Positions 1 through 9,214 of a DNA stretch of 64,000 nucleotides are shown here, in pieces. Origin of the DNA: Novosphingobium lindaniclasticum LE124. Its GTDB lineage: Bacteria > Pseudomonadota > Alphaproteobacteria > Sphingomonadales > Sphingomonadaceae. The translations under genes were made by a program, and so were the position numbers. Each line of letters opens with the position of its first letter. The first letter of the stretch is position 1. The stretch is from contig NZ_ATHL01000076.1 in the NCBI RefSeq assembly GCF_000445125.1, positions 124,001 through 188,000 on the forward strand, written 5' to 3'. Below the pieces are notes generated by a model. The model made no database searches, was not told where the DNA came from, and saw only the letters and a list, made by a program, of their open reading frames with translations.

Positions 1-273
1 GACGGCGAGGCGCGCCACTTCCGCGTCGAGATCGACGACGGCGAAGGAGAGGTGGCGCAGCCCGCAAGCCTCCGGCCGGGATGGGCGCGGCGGGGGTGAT
101 GGGAAAGAGAAGAGTTCGATCTGCGCATTACCGGCGTCGAGATCGCACTTCCAAGAGCAACGCTCTTCCCGGTAGACTTCCCGAATGATCGGAAGTCCTA
201 GGGTTTCATGGTAGAAAGCTCGCGAACGGCGATAGTCCGAACCGATGATGGCAATATGATGAATGGCGATCAT
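1..273 (-). CDS. VOC family protein (YaeR/GloA2-like), 3' part outside window
   Basis: The gene reads leftwards from an ATG at 271-273 and runs off the window edge, so only the first 91 residues are visible. They match the start of the small glyoxalase/bleomycin-resistance (VOC) family: IHHIAIIGSDY, then LGLPIIREVYREER, then IELFSFP followed by a proline-rich turn, and GLRHLSFAVVDLD opening the second half. His5 and the Glu of IELFSFP are at the places where VOC enzymes bind a divalent metal. The closest type I recall is the YaeR/SMU1112c branch, whose substrate is unknown. A glyoxalase I activity should not be assumed. Confidence 0.85.
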   Translation of the reverse strand, partial: MIAIHHIAIIGSDYRRSRAFYHETLGLPIIREVYREERCSWKCDLDAGNAQIELFSFPSPPPRPSRPEACGLRHLSFAVVDLDAEVARLAV

Positions 274-357
274 GGAAGATCTATAGCGCAGCGCAGCGCC
301 GGTGTCCTTCTGCGATCCGCCTGTCGAAACGCTGACGATACGAGCGATGGGCAACCC

Positions 358-930
358 TCAGGGGCGGGATTCGCTTTCCTCATAGGCTTCCAGCGCTTGG
401 CGGTCCTCGTTGGAGACGAATTCGCAGGCGAGCAGGGTCTTGCCGCCCAGGGCGGGGCCCTCCCGCGCGATGATCGAAATCAGGCCGGCGTCCTTCATGC
501 TTTGCAGATCGTCCGGCAAGACCCTTGCGAAGCCTTTGCTCGAAGCGCCGAAAAGCGAGCTTTTCTCGGGTATGAGATCGAAACGCCGGGCCAGTTGCGC
601 GGCACTGGCACCATCGATGAGCACGCCGATCGACATCCCCGCGAAGACCACCTCCTCGGTCTTGAGCCCGTCTCTCGCGACAGGCTCCGGCAAACGATAG
701 ATCGCGGCTCCGAGGCTGGAGGTATCGGCTTTGCCGAAGCTCTCCGCTTCCTCGTAGAGGCGGGTGGCCACCGCCGTGGAATAGGGCGGCACGCAAAGCG
801 CGGCCGCGAAGAAATCGGCTGTCGCCGCTGTGGCTAACGATGGTGCGGACAGCGCCGTCGTGAACAGGGCCAGGCTTTTCATGACCACCCTCTGCAAGAC
901 AAAAGCCCTCATTTCAACGGGTTGTTTCAT
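358..930 (-). CDS. Secreted protein of unknown function
   Basis: A 190-residue frame whose ATG overlaps the stop of the upstream gene (ATGA at 927-930), so the pair is likely co-translated. An alternative ATG at 880-882 would start MKSLALFTTALSAPSLATA, a clean signal peptide cleaved near ATA-TA; with the longer start this hydrophobic stretch begins at residue 17. The mature part has no motif I recognise; it contains alternating hydrophobic and polar segments and a single central cysteine region. The coupled neighbour is also exported, which suggests a shared periplasmic role. I cannot assign a function. Confidence 0.7.
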   Translation of the reverse strand: MKQPVEMRAFVLQRVVMKSLALFTTALSAPSLATAATADFFAAALCVPPYSTAVATRLYEEAESFGKADTSSLGAAIYRLPEPVARDGLKTEEVVFAGMSIGVLIDGASAAQLARRFDLIPEKSSLFGASSKGFARVLPDDLQSMKDAGLISIIAREGPALGGKTLLACEFVSNEDRQALEAYEESESRP

Positions 931-1556
931 TTATCCTTGGGCGCCCTGGGCTTTTGCGCGCGCACTTCGCCCAGGAGTACGCCGAGGTGTTTTTCCGCCT
1001 CCGCCGACTGGCTGGCCGGAAATGCGGCTGTCATGCGTCCGCTCCAGTAGCCGTAGTTCACGGTCGTCAGACTGAACAGCCAGGGCTGGTTGTCCCGATA
1101 GCCGCTAAAAGTGCCGCGATAGGCGTCGAGCCGGCGATTGTGCGGGATCCTGGCGCGGCCTTCCGAGACGATGGAGGGGGCGGCGAAGTGTGCCATGGCG
1201 GCCTGCCGCATGATCATGTAGTGATCGCGTGCCGGCATGCCGTCGATATGGACGACGGCCATCCGCACGACAATCCGGTCCTTGCCGGAACCGAGCGGGC
1301 GGTCATAGCCAATGGCGACATATTCGCCGCTGGGGTCGTAAGTCCTCTCGTTCAACCGTTTGAAGCCGTCGAATTCGATCGGGAAGCGGAGGCCGCTGGC
1401 GTCGTGGCGCAGCGTGGTCCCGTCCGGCTCGAGGGAAAAGCCCTCGGGAACCTCGCTGGAAGCCGCAGCCGATGGCGCTTGCGCCTCTGCCGAAAGAGCA
1501 ACGCCCGAACACAGCAGGGTGAGCCCTATGAGCGCAGACAATCTGAATGAAGACAT
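927..1556 (-). CDS. Secreted protein of unknown function
   Basis: A 209-residue protein starting MSSFRLSALIGLTLLCSGV, with a signal peptide ending near SAEAQA. The mature protein includes LRFPIEFDGFKRLNERTYD, GYDRPLGSGKDRIVV and YRGTFSGYRDNQPWLFS, typical of a compact beta-rich periplasmic domain. I do not recognise the family. It is the first gene of a two-gene unit with the downstream secreted protein (4-base overlap). The 280 bases upstream, to the end of rarA, hold no gene I can support and presumably carry its promoter. Confidence 0.75.
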   Translation of the reverse strand: MSSFRLSALIGLTLLCSGVALSAEAQAPSAAASSEVPEGFSLEPDGTTLRHDASGLRFPIEFDGFKRLNERTYDPSGEYVAIGYDRPLGSGKDRIVVRMAVVHIDGMPARDHYMIMRQAAMAHFAAPSIVSEGRARIPHNRRLDAYRGTFSGYRDNQPWLFSLTTVNYGYWSGRMTAAFPASQSAEAEKHLGVLLGEVRAQKPRAPKDK

Positions 1557-1837
1557 CGCGTCCGATCCCCTGTTCGCGGCGGAGTCGCTGAAGCGGTGCC
1601 GCCGGTCGCAAGTCTAGGACGATACGATATTTCCGATCAACACCTTGTCGCTTGATCTGCACGCGGACTCTAAGGAAAACACGAGGACCGCCGAACGGAT
1701 AAACGGAAGTATCGCGGCGATCGCGACGATCGGCGTTTCGAAGATCATCGAAGCTGGAGAAGAAGAACGCCCCAACGCCGCCATGCGCGCTTCGATAACG
1801 GCAGAATCGAGGTAGCCTCGGCGTCGGACGATGCCCT

Positions 1838-3136
1838 CTACTCGCCGCGCCTGGGCGGCTCTCCGCCCGTGACCTTGCGCCAATGCTCGTCGGCGCGCCG
1901 TTCGAACGTACCTGCTTCGCGGGCTTCGCTGCGGTAAAGCGAACCGGGGGGCATCGGCGAATAGACCTGGTCCACCCAGCCGCGCGGATCGTCGTGCGGC
2001 CAGACATAGCCGACATGCCCCAGCTTGGCTGCGCCCTTGTAGTGCCCATCGCGCAAGTGAAGCGGCACTGGGACCGGGGGCTGTCCGGCAACGAACTGCA
2101 GCGCTGCCGATATTCCGCGCGAGGCGGACGCCGACTTGGGCGCTCTGGCGACATGCAGGGCGGCATGGGCCAGAACGATCTGCGCCTCGGGATATCCGAT
2201 CTTCTCGACGGCGTGCAGCGCCGCCACAGCCGTCTGCAATGCGGTGTTGTCCGCCAGACCGACATCCTCGGAGGCATGGACCATGATCCGCCGCGCGATA
2301 TAGCGGGGATCCTCGCCGCCGTGGACGAGGCGGGCGAGCCAGTAGAGAGTCGCATCGGGATCGGACCCGCGCATCGATTTCACGAAAGCCGATACGACAT
2401 CGTAATGGGCATCGCCGGACCGGTCGTGATTGATGGGCGCCGCTGCGTAGGCTTCCTCCAGCATGGCATCGGTGACCTCGAAGGCCTGTTCGCCATGGCC
2501 CACCGCCAGGCTTTCCAGCGTCGTCAACGCCCGCCGGGCATCGCCGCCGGAGCGGCCCGCGATCCTGCGCACCTGTTCGGCCGTCATGGCGATGGCGACC
2601 CCGCCCGCGTGGAGGTGCTCGATGCCTCTTCGCACCACTTGCTCCATGTCCTCGATGGAGAGCGGCTCCAGTTTGAGGATGGTCGAGCGCGAAACCAGGG
2701 CCGGGGTCAGGACATGATAGGGATTGCCCGTCGTAGCCCCGATGAAGTCGGCGATACCATCCTCGCAGATCGCCAGCAGGTCGTCCGTCTGGGTGGCGGA
2801 GAAGCGCTGCACTTCGTCCACGAAGATCAGCAGCGGATGCATGCGTGCCTCGTCGGCGAGCTTGCGGATCTCGGCCACGCCGGCGCGGGTGGCGTTGAGG
2901 GGACGGAAGGCCTTGCCCTGCATGGTGCCCACGGCACGCGCGATCGAGGTCTTGCCGACGCCCGGTGGCCCATAGAGAATCACGCTGCCCAGCGTGCCCG
3001 CAGCTACCCTGCGCCGCAGGATCGAACCCTCTGCGACGACATGCGACTGTCCGATGACCTCATCCAGCGAAGCCGGGCGAAGCAAGGCGGCAAGAGGCAT
3101 GTTGGTCGTGGGAGCAGCGCCGAACAAGTCTGGCAT
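1838..3136 (-). CDS. rarA: Replication-associated recombination protein A (RarA/MgsA), AAA+ ATPase
   Basis: A 432-residue clamp-loader-like AAA+ ATPase that acts at stalled replication forks with SSB and the recombination machinery. Visible features are the N-terminal RPASLDEVIGQ, the Walker A loop GPPGVGKTS, the NATRAGVAEIR segment, Walker B LLIFVDEVQRFS followed by QTDDLL, and sensor 1 IGATTGNPY. The C-terminal half has the MgsA-specific tail with YPEAQIVLAHAALHVARAPKS. Length fits the family. The upstream gene on the same strand ends 19 bases before this start, so they may share a transcript. Confidence 0.95.
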   Translation of the reverse strand: MPDLFGAAPTTNMPLAALLRPASLDEVIGQSHVVAEGSILRRRVAAGTLGSVILYGPPGVGKTSIARAVGTMQGKAFRPLNATRAGVAEIRKLADEARMHPLLIFVDEVQRFSATQTDDLLAICEDGIADFIGATTGNPYHVLTPALVSRSTILKLEPLSIEDMEQVVRRGIEHLHAGGVAIAMTAEQVRRIAGRSGGDARRALTTLESLAVGHGEQAFEVTDAMLEEAYAAAPINHDRSGDAHYDVVSAFVKSMRGSDPDATLYWLARLVHGGEDPRYIARRIMVHASEDVGLADNTALQTAVAALHAVEKIGYPEAQIVLAHAALHVARAPKSASASRGISAALQFVAGQPPVPVPLHLRDGHYKGAAKLGHVGYVWPHDDPRGWVDQVYSPMPPGSLYRSEAREAGTFERRADEHWRKVTGGEPPRRGE

Positions 3137-3155
3137 TCGCGTGCCCGGCTACTCT

Positions 3156-3455
3156 TCAGAGCGCGAGAAGCAGGGTGTCGTCGGCTCGGGGCGGTGCGGG
3201 TTCGAAGGTGGGCAGGGGATCGAAGACGTCTTCGAGCAGTTCGGTCACTTCCAGCCCTGCCAGCTTGAACTGGCCGAGCCGGCGTTCTTCGGGAGAGCGC
3301 CAGGCCTTGCTCAGGTTCAATGCGCTGACGAAGAGGTCGCCGTGACGCTCGAACATCAGGTGCGGGGCAAGCGTGATGATGCCGCCGTTGTAGCGGGCAT
3401 TGACGGTGCGGCGAAACGAGATCGCTTCCATGAGAGCAAGGCGGGTATCGATCAT
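3156..3455 (-). CDS. Small conserved hypothetical protein
   Basis: About 99 residues from the ATG at 3453-3455; the open frame continues upstream but that part has no protein-like character. The sequence MIDTRLALMEAISFRRTVN, then YNGGIITLAPHLMFERHGD and LGQFKLAGLEVTELL, resembles the strand-turn pattern of WYL-type domains (a guess from pattern only). The C terminus is proline-rich and acidic (FDPLPTFEPAPPRADD). It lies 19 bases upstream of rarA on the same strand. Function unknown. Confidence 0.6.
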   Translation of the reverse strand: MIDTRLALMEAISFRRTVNARYNGGIITLAPHLMFERHGDLFVSALNLSKAWRSPEERRLGQFKLAGLEVTELLEDVFDPLPTFEPAPPRADDTLLLAL

Positions 3456-3564
3456 GCGCGTGAAGAAGCCAATTCGGTAGTCGAGTGATTTTGCATCGCA
3501 GCATTGTGCAGGCGACGAGTGTTCGGCGCAAGAGCGAAGCGCCGATAGGGCGGCAGAAGAAGGA

Positions 3565-5409
3565 TCATGCGCTGCGACGCGCGGCCGCGTCGTCGACGAT
3601 GGGCAGTCCCGTGCGGTTCCGGCCACCCTGCTTGGCGCGGTAGAGCGCTTCGTCTGCCAGTGCCATCACCGCGCGGCTTTCCCGGCCGCGAACCAGCGGC
3701 GCGATACCGACGCTGACGGTGGCTTGCACGATGTTTCCCAAGGGGTCGCGCACCGCAGCCTCTTCGAATCGCGTGCGGATGCGTTCGCAGATCAGATGTG
3801 CCTGATCGACGCTGAGTCCGCTCAGCAGCAGGGCGAACTCTTCGCCGCCCAGGCGGGCGACAAGGTCGCCGTCGCGCACGGCGCCGCGCAGGATGGAGAC
3901 GAACCGAACCAGCAGATCGTCGCCGGTCGCATGGCCGTAGCCGTCATTGACCTGCTTGAAGTGGTCCAGATCGAACAGGGCGAGGCAGCCGGCCAGACCT
4001 TCTTCCGGCACGCCTCGATCGATGTCGTGCGGCCGCAGAGCGAGCATGGCGGCGAGTGCCTCGTCGAAGGCGCGGCGGTTGTGAGCGCCGGTGAGGTGGT
4101 CGGTCATCGCCTGGGTGGTGAGGCTGGCCAGTTCCTCCCGCCGCCGGGTGACCTCGCGAATGATGCTGACTGTGCCCGAGGCGCGGCCATGGTCGTCGAC
4201 GATGCCGCGGATGTGGCTTTCCACCCAGACGATGTCGCCGTTCTTGCACCGGGTCCGGTACTCGATGATGGCAGGCTCGTCGGGAGCGGCCAGGACGCGT
4301 CGGCGCGCTTCCAGAATCAGCGGCATGTCTTCCGGCAGGATGAGATTGAACAGCGATCGCCCGACGAGTTCTGCCGGTTCGTAGCCGGTGACTTGCACTG
4401 CCGAGGGCGAGGCGTAGCGGACGATTCCATCGGCGTTCACGCGGACGACGATATCGCTCATCCGGTCGAGCACGGCGCGATGCAGCGCTTCGGCCGCATG
4501 CAATCGCTCGACCAGGCTGCGGCGGGAGCGAAGTTCGGCGGCGAGCGGCAGGATGACCAGAACGATGGTGGCGAAGTAGATCTGAAGAACCTGTAGCTTC
4601 AACGCCATCGGGCCATTCAGCAGCGTCGTCGGGCCGCGCCCGGCGAGCGAGAACGTCAGGCCGATCGCAACCAGAATGACGATCGAGGAAACCGCGCCGA
4701 AGCGGCCAAGGCGCAGCGTGGCGGCGATCATCGGAATGAAAGGCAGGATGACGAGGGGTATGGCGTTCTGCCCGAAAGTCACCAGCGACGCGGCGGCGAC
4801 CAGACCCAGCAGGAGGGCCGCTTCGCCGACCCGGCGGCTATCGGCTCCGGCGATCCACTGGCCTGTCTCGCCGCGCAGGAACAGCAGCAGGGGCGGGGCG
4901 AAACTCGCGAAGCCCAGGGCATGGCCGGCATACCAGTCTCGCCAGGCCGGCCAATAGGGCAGGCCCTGCGTGACATGCGCGCAAAGCGCCGCCGCGAATG
5001 CCGTCGTCGCAGGTACCAGCATGGCAGTGACGAGCAGGAACGAGCCCACTTCCGGCAGGGAGCGAAACTTCCCGAATCGCGGATGTACCCGCCGTATCAG
5101 CCAGGCCGCTGCAGTGGCTTCGGCTATGCAGAGCAGTGAAAGCGGCACGGCCACGGTTCCGCGAAACCCGAACAGGATCGATGCGCAAAGGCCGAAGGGA
5201 GCGCACGTCAGCGCGATCGCGGCCCAGCGGCGACGGGGCGTGCTGCTCAGTCGCGCGAAGAGTACGGGTCCGGCCAGCCACACGACTGCAATGCCGCTGT
5301 TGAAGCGCGTCAGCTGCAAGGCGAGGGCGGCGCAGACGAAGTAGGTGGTTGCAGTTAGAACGGCCCCGCGCAACGGCAGGCGAAAACGACTGGAGAACGG
5401 GCGGGGCAT
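3565..5409 (-). CDS. Diguanylate cyclase with MASE1, PAS and GGDEF domains
   Basis: A 614-residue membrane-bound c-di-GMP synthase. Residues about 1-290 form a MASE1-type sensor with roughly eight hydrophobic segments, including FNSGIAVVWLAGP. A short linker leads to a PAS domain near residues 310-430 (LDRMSDIVVRVNADGIVRYA) with a PAC-like IVWVESHIRG. The GGDEF domain follows: TDHLTGAHNRRAF, FDLDHFKQVNDGYGH, and an intact GGEEF at 521-525. RDGD at 512-515 is five residues before it and fits the RxxD product-inhibition site. No EAL domain is present. The ligand sensed is unknown. Confidence 0.92.
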   Translation of the reverse strand: MPRPFSSRFRLPLRGAVLTATTYFVCAALALQLTRFNSGIAVVWLAGPVLFARLSSTPRRRWAAIALTCAPFGLCASILFGFRGTVAVPLSLLCIAEATAAAWLIRRVHPRFGKFRSLPEVGSFLLVTAMLVPATTAFAAALCAHVTQGLPYWPAWRDWYAGHALGFASFAPPLLLFLRGETGQWIAGADSRRVGEAALLLGLVAAASLVTFGQNAIPLVILPFIPMIAATLRLGRFGAVSSIVILVAIGLTFSLAGRGPTTLLNGPMALKLQVLQIYFATIVLVILPLAAELRSRRSLVERLHAAEALHRAVLDRMSDIVVRVNADGIVRYASPSAVQVTGYEPAELVGRSLFNLILPEDMPLILEARRRVLAAPDEPAIIEYRTRCKNGDIVWVESHIRGIVDDHGRASGTVSIIREVTRRREELASLTTQAMTDHLTGAHNRRAFDEALAAMLALRPHDIDRGVPEEGLAGCLALFDLDHFKQVNDGYGHATGDDLLVRFVSILRGAVRDGDLVARLGGEEFALLLSGLSVDQAHLICERIRTRFEEAAVRDPLGNIVQATVSVGIAPLVRGRESRAVMALADEALYRAKQGGRNRTGLPIVDDAAARRSA

Positions 5410-5469
5410 GGCGCATGGCTAGTGGAATATGGTTATCGTCCTGTAAACGGATAACTGCGGCTTCGTGGA

Positions 5470-6402
5470 TTATCCTGCCTCCGGTTCCGAGGGGAAGCGT
5501 GCTTCGGCCACGAATGCGGAGACGGTGGCAGCGTGTTCGTCGCTGCGGATGGCCAGCGCCAGAGCGACTTTGGGGGCATTGCCCTGCAGATCATGATAAG
5601 TCACGCCCTTGAACGAGGCATCACGCATCGATTCCGGGACGAGCGCCACCCCGAGTTCGGCCGCGACGAGCGCCAGAACGGACGCGACCTGGGGCGCCGA
5701 TTGACCCAGCACCGCCTCGAACCCGGCACGGCGGCAGGCCTCCAGAGTAGCATCGAACAGCGTCGGCCCCAAAGCGCGCGGGGTCAGGATGAAGGGATCC
5801 TCGGCAAGCTGTTCCAGCCGGATCGGCTCACCATGCGGCATTCGGGCCGAGGCCAGGGCGGCGATCAGGGGCTCATCGGCGAGGTGGAACAGGCGCAGGC
5901 CCTGCTTGTCCACCGCGTCGGGCCGGAGAAACGCCGCGTCCAGCGTTCCGTTCTTGAGACCTTCGACGAGCCCGTTCGAATTGTGTTCTGCCAGGCTCAG
6001 TTCGACATCGGGGAAGCGGCGCCGATAGATGCGGATCGCCTGCGGTACGCGGGGATTGAACGCGGCCGATCCCGTGAAGCCCACGCGGATCCTTCCCGTT
6101 TCACCGGCCGCCGCGCGCTGGGCTGCGCTGACAGCTTCAGCGACCAAGCCCGGGATCTGTCGGACTCGATCCTCGAAGGCGCGGCCGGCTTCGGTCAGTT
6201 CCGCCCCTTGCGGAATGCGGTGAAACAGCGGGGTGCCGATCTCGCGCTCGAGATCCTTGATCTGGTGGCTCAGCGGCGGCTGCCCGATTCCCAGCTTTTG
6301 CGCTGCTCGCGTGAAGTGCCTTTCTTCCGCGATGGCCAGAAAATATCGAATGTGCCGGAGTTCCACGTCATACCCAAAATGTATCGAGATCGAATTGATC
6401 AT
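5470..6402 (-). CDS. LysR family transcriptional regulator
   Basis: A 310-residue LysR-type regulator. The HTH lies at about residues 13-75: ELRHIRYFLAIAEERHFTRA, then LGIGQPPLSHQIKDLE and GTPLFHR. The effector domain follows, with RIRVGFTGSAAFNPRVP and LGVALVPESM. The ATG at 6402 gives a 12-residue extension; a GTG at 6364-6366 giving VELRHIRY is the alternative. It is divergent from an alpha/beta hydrolase starting 51 bases away, the usual arrangement for a LysR regulator and its target. The inducer cannot be read from sequence. Confidence 0.92.
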   Translation of the reverse strand: MINSISIHFGYDVELRHIRYFLAIAEERHFTRAAQKLGIGQPPLSHQIKDLEREIGTPLFHRIPQGAELTEAGRAFEDRVRQIPGLVAEAVSAAQRAAAGETGRIRVGFTGSAAFNPRVPQAIRIYRRRFPDVELSLAEHNSNGLVEGLKNGTLDAAFLRPDAVDKQGLRLFHLADEPLIAALASARMPHGEPIRLEQLAEDPFILTPRALGPTLFDATLEACRRAGFEAVLGQSAPQVASVLALVAAELGVALVPESMRDASFKGVTYHDLQGNAPKVALALAIRSDEHAATVSAFVAEARFPSEPEAG

Positions 6403-6406
6403 GAAT

Positions 6407-6431
6407 TGGACAGATGGCGTTCACAAGTCCA
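6407..6431. promoter_or_regulatory. Putative LysR-type operator between regulator and hydrolase
   Basis: TGGAC at 6407-6411 and GTCCA at 6427-6431 form an inverted repeat with a 15-base spacer. It lies in the 51-base gap between the divergent LysR gene and the hydrolase, directly next to the LysR start. Spacing and dyad fit a LysR box, but the arms are short. Confidence 0.35.
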
Positions 6432-6453
6432 TTTCGGCGTCAGGAGATACGAA

Positions 6454-7266
6454 ATGGCAAGCTTGGCAATCGAAACGAACGACTATGTAGCGCAGAAGAC
6501 GTCGGCTTCTGCGCCCTTGGCAGCCGCAGGCATGCGCAGCCGCGTCGAAGCGGAGCGGGCCACGGCACTTGAGCCGGTGGTTTTCCTGCCGGGCCTGCTC
6601 TGCGACCAGTCGCTCTGGCGCGGCCAGGTTCACGCGCTGGCGGATGTCGCGGCACCGATGATTGCCGACCTGACCCTGGACGACAGCATCGCTGCCATGG
6701 CCGAACGCACGCTGGCTGCCGCGCCTCGGCGGTTCTCGCTCGCCGGGCTGTCGATGGGGGGCTATGTCGCTCTTGAGATCATGCGCCGTGCGCCGGAACG
6801 CGTCTCGCGCCTTGCCCTCATCAATTCCAGCGCCCGCAGCGATACGCCGGAACGTACCCGGCAGCGGCAGGCAGGCATCGAGTCGTTGCGGCGCGGCAAG
6901 TTCGTCGGGATCACCCACCGGCTGCTCGGCGACCTGGTCCATGCCGCTCATACTGTCGGACCCGTTGCGGATGAGATGCGGGCCATGGCCTCGCGCGTCG
7001 GCGGCGAGGCGTTCATCCGCCAGCAGCAGGCCATCATGACGCGTCCGGATTCGCTCGCCGGCCTGGACTCCATCGATGTGCCGACGATGATCGTGGTGGG
7101 CGAGGGCGACCGTATCACCCCGCCGGACCACGCCCGCGAGATCCACGAGCGGATCGCGGGTTCCAGCTTCCACCTCATCGGCGCCTGCGGTCACATGGCG
7201 GCCCTGGAGCATCCCGAGCAGGTCAACTTCCTGCTGCGCAACTGGCTGCTGCGCGAGGCTGCCTGA
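6454..7266 (+). CDS. Alpha/beta hydrolase
   Basis: A 270-residue alpha/beta-fold hydrolase; the ATG at 6454 follows AGGAG at 6442-6446. The oxyanion strand is VVFLPGLLCDQSLW, the nucleophile elbow is GLSMGG with Ser100, the acid is probably Asp219 in GEGDR, and the base His247 in GACGHM. This organisation, with LCDQSLW and a short cap, resembles the PcaD/MhpC-like esterases. The first 30 residues look disordered. The divergent LysR gene is the likely regulator. Substrate unknown. Confidence 0.88.
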   Translation: MASLAIETNDYVAQKTSASAPLAAAGMRSRVEAERATALEPVVFLPGLLCDQSLWRGQVHALADVAAPMIADLTLDDSIAAMAERTLAAAPRRFSLAGLSMGGYVALEIMRRAPERVSRLALINSSARSDTPERTRQRQAGIESLRRGKFVGITHRLLGDLVHAAHTVGPVADEMRAMASRVGGEAFIRQQQAIMTRPDSLAGLDSIDVPTMIVVGEGDRITPPDHAREIHERIAGSSFHLIGACGHMAALEHPEQVNFLLRNWLLREAA

Positions 7267-7284
7267 CCTCCGGGCGGGGGCGGA

Positions 7285-9024
7285 TCACTCGAATTCGTCC
7301 CCCACCGGCTGCCCGTCCACGAACACCTGACGCCGCTTGACTTCGCGCACTTCGACCTTGCCGGCCTTCAGCGCAGCTTCGCGGCGTTCTGCATCCTTTC
7401 CAGCGACGAGCGGACGGCTCTGTACGGCATCCCAGACCCCATTGCTGAGCACCCAGCGATGGCTCTGCGAGCTTGTGACGATCACGGCCTCTGTACTGCC
7501 CGGCTCGCGCAGCACCGTGCAGGCGCCGTCGAGCGAGCAGGCGTTGTATTGGCTCAGCTTGTCTTGGAGTGCTTGAGGAAGCCGGGTACCGCGCGGCAGG
7601 ACAGCGAGACGGGCGACATCGAATCTCTCGCGCTTTGGTTCCCAAGGCGCGGCGTCGATCTCCCAGCGGTTCTCGGCTTTGAGCGCCCTCTGGGCCGCAG
7701 CCCGGATCTGCGGCGTGCGCCCCTTGTCGGCCAGGCGCCGGACGGCGGCCTGACCGGCCTGGCCGAAGTCGAAGCGCAAGGCGCGCCAGTCGAACGTGTC
7801 GAGCGTAGTGCGCCCGCTGTTCAGCCGCGCTATCTGGTCCCGCGCGGAAAGTTTGCCAAAGTTCACCAGCGGCGTCGACAGGATCAGGGCCAACCCGCAA
7901 AGTCCAACGGCAAGGCGCAGGTTGGCGACGCGCAAATGCAAGGCAGCGTGCAGGCGCCAGCGGCCTAGTGCCACCAGGTACGCCAGCCCGTAGGCACAGG
8001 CTATGGCCGTGAAGACAACTGCCCAGAGGCGATCCGGGGTCAGACCATGTTGGTCGATGCGCAAGCCCGTCGAAATCGCGGCGATAACGCCCAGCGGCAG
8101 CATGGCGATGCCGAGCGCCGCAACGCTGCCGCGCAGCACCGGGTTGCGGGCTTCGTGCGAGGCTTCGTCGCCGATCACGGCGTTGACCAGACAGAGCGCT
8201 CCGATCACACAGCCGAGCAGGATCGGGCTCGTCGAGCGCGTGGCGTCCCACAAGGCCGAAAGACCGGTGAAGGGAATCGCGGCAAGGAACGCCACCAGAC
8301 CGAAGGCCAGCACCGGAGCCAGGACCGACAGGATCGTGGTCACCACCCGCTGCAAGAGGCGCAGGATATTGTCGCGGTCCCGCAGCAGGCCGATGCCCGC
8401 ACCCAGCGCCGCGCCGGTGAGCAGGAGGATCATCCAGTCCTTTTCCAGCAGATCGCTGAGCACGCGAATGCCGATGAGGCGGAACAGCTGCCCCAGCAGC
8501 AGCGCCATGGCCCAGGTCACGCCCACGAAGACCCAGGCGGCACACCAGAGCACAACATTGGTCCAGGCATGGCCATGGGCCTGCGGATAGGGAATGAAGT
8601 GTTTGCCATCGGGCCAGCGGGTCCGGCCATCCCGCCAGGCCTGGAACAGCGGGGCTGCGATCCCGACGGCCAGCACGGCGCAGACGATTCGCCAGGGTTC
8701 CTCGGCATGGCGAGCACCGAATGGTCCGTTCCAGTATATCGTCAGCGCCACCACCGCCGCCCCGATCGCGGCGGCGGCCACGCTCCAGGCGATGCGCGCG
8801 CGTTCGACGACAAACCCGAACACCAGAGATCCGACTCCCAGGAAGGTTGCCAGGGCCGCCCGCGTCTGCATGATGTTCAAGTCTTGTGGCGACCGGTCGG
8901 GACGGACGATCCAGTGGATTGCAATGCCGACCAGCGCGCCCAGCAGTGCCAGGCCCCAGGACCGCAGCGGCCATTCGTCGGCTTCGATGTCGGACGAAGG
9001 TTCGCGGGGTGGGGAAGGGGGCAT
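7285..9024 (-). CDS. DUF4153 family integral membrane protein
   Basis: About 579 residues from the ATG at 9022-9024 (a start 51 bases upstream is possible). The N-terminal two thirds contains about ten hydrophobic segments with YWNGPFGARHAEEPWR and a conserved loop YPQAHGHAWTNVVLW. The C-terminal third is soluble, with FDTFDWRALRFDFGQ and RQVFVDGQPVGDEFE. This pattern matches DUF4153 proteins, which have no established function. It ends 18 bases from the end of the convergent hydrolase gene. Confidence 0.8.
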   Translation of the reverse strand: MPPSPPREPSSDIEADEWPLRSWGLALLGALVGIAIHWIVRPDRSPQDLNIMQTRAALATFLGVGSLVFGFVVERARIAWSVAAAAIGAAVVALTIYWNGPFGARHAEEPWRIVCAVLAVGIAAPLFQAWRDGRTRWPDGKHFIPYPQAHGHAWTNVVLWCAAWVFVGVTWAMALLLGQLFRLIGIRVLSDLLEKDWMILLLTGAALGAGIGLLRDRDNILRLLQRVVTTILSVLAPVLAFGLVAFLAAIPFTGLSALWDATRSTSPILLGCVIGALCLVNAVIGDEASHEARNPVLRGSVAALGIAMLPLGVIAAISTGLRIDQHGLTPDRLWAVVFTAIACAYGLAYLVALGRWRLHAALHLRVANLRLAVGLCGLALILSTPLVNFGKLSARDQIARLNSGRTTLDTFDWRALRFDFGQAGQAAVRRLADKGRTPQIRAAAQRALKAENRWEIDAAPWEPKRERFDVARLAVLPRGTRLPQALQDKLSQYNACSLDGACTVLREPGSTEAVIVTSSQSHRWVLSNGVWDAVQSRPLVAGKDAERREAALKAGKVEVREVKRRQVFVDGQPVGDEFE

Positions 9025-9214
9025 CGCGGGTTCTCTCGAAAGTCGCGCAACAGACAGCGCTCGAAAAAGCGTCATTGCTCAGCAGGATAGCGACAAGCGA
9101 CCGCGCAGACAACGGCGGGGCAGCGCTGATGGCCGGCGACACGATGGCGCAAGAAAAACCTTCGGATCTTTGCGGTGAATGCGGCTATCGGATGACGGAA
9201 AGGGGGAGTCTGCC

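Noticed and set aside
1557..1837. Possible gene between rarA and the secreted protein genes
   Set aside because: Frames in this gap lack coding character and overlap the end of rarA out of frame.
5533..7266. Alpha/beta hydrolase read as a 577-residue protein
   Set aside because: The first 300 codons are antisense to the LysR gene; a good RBS and normal family start lie at 6454.
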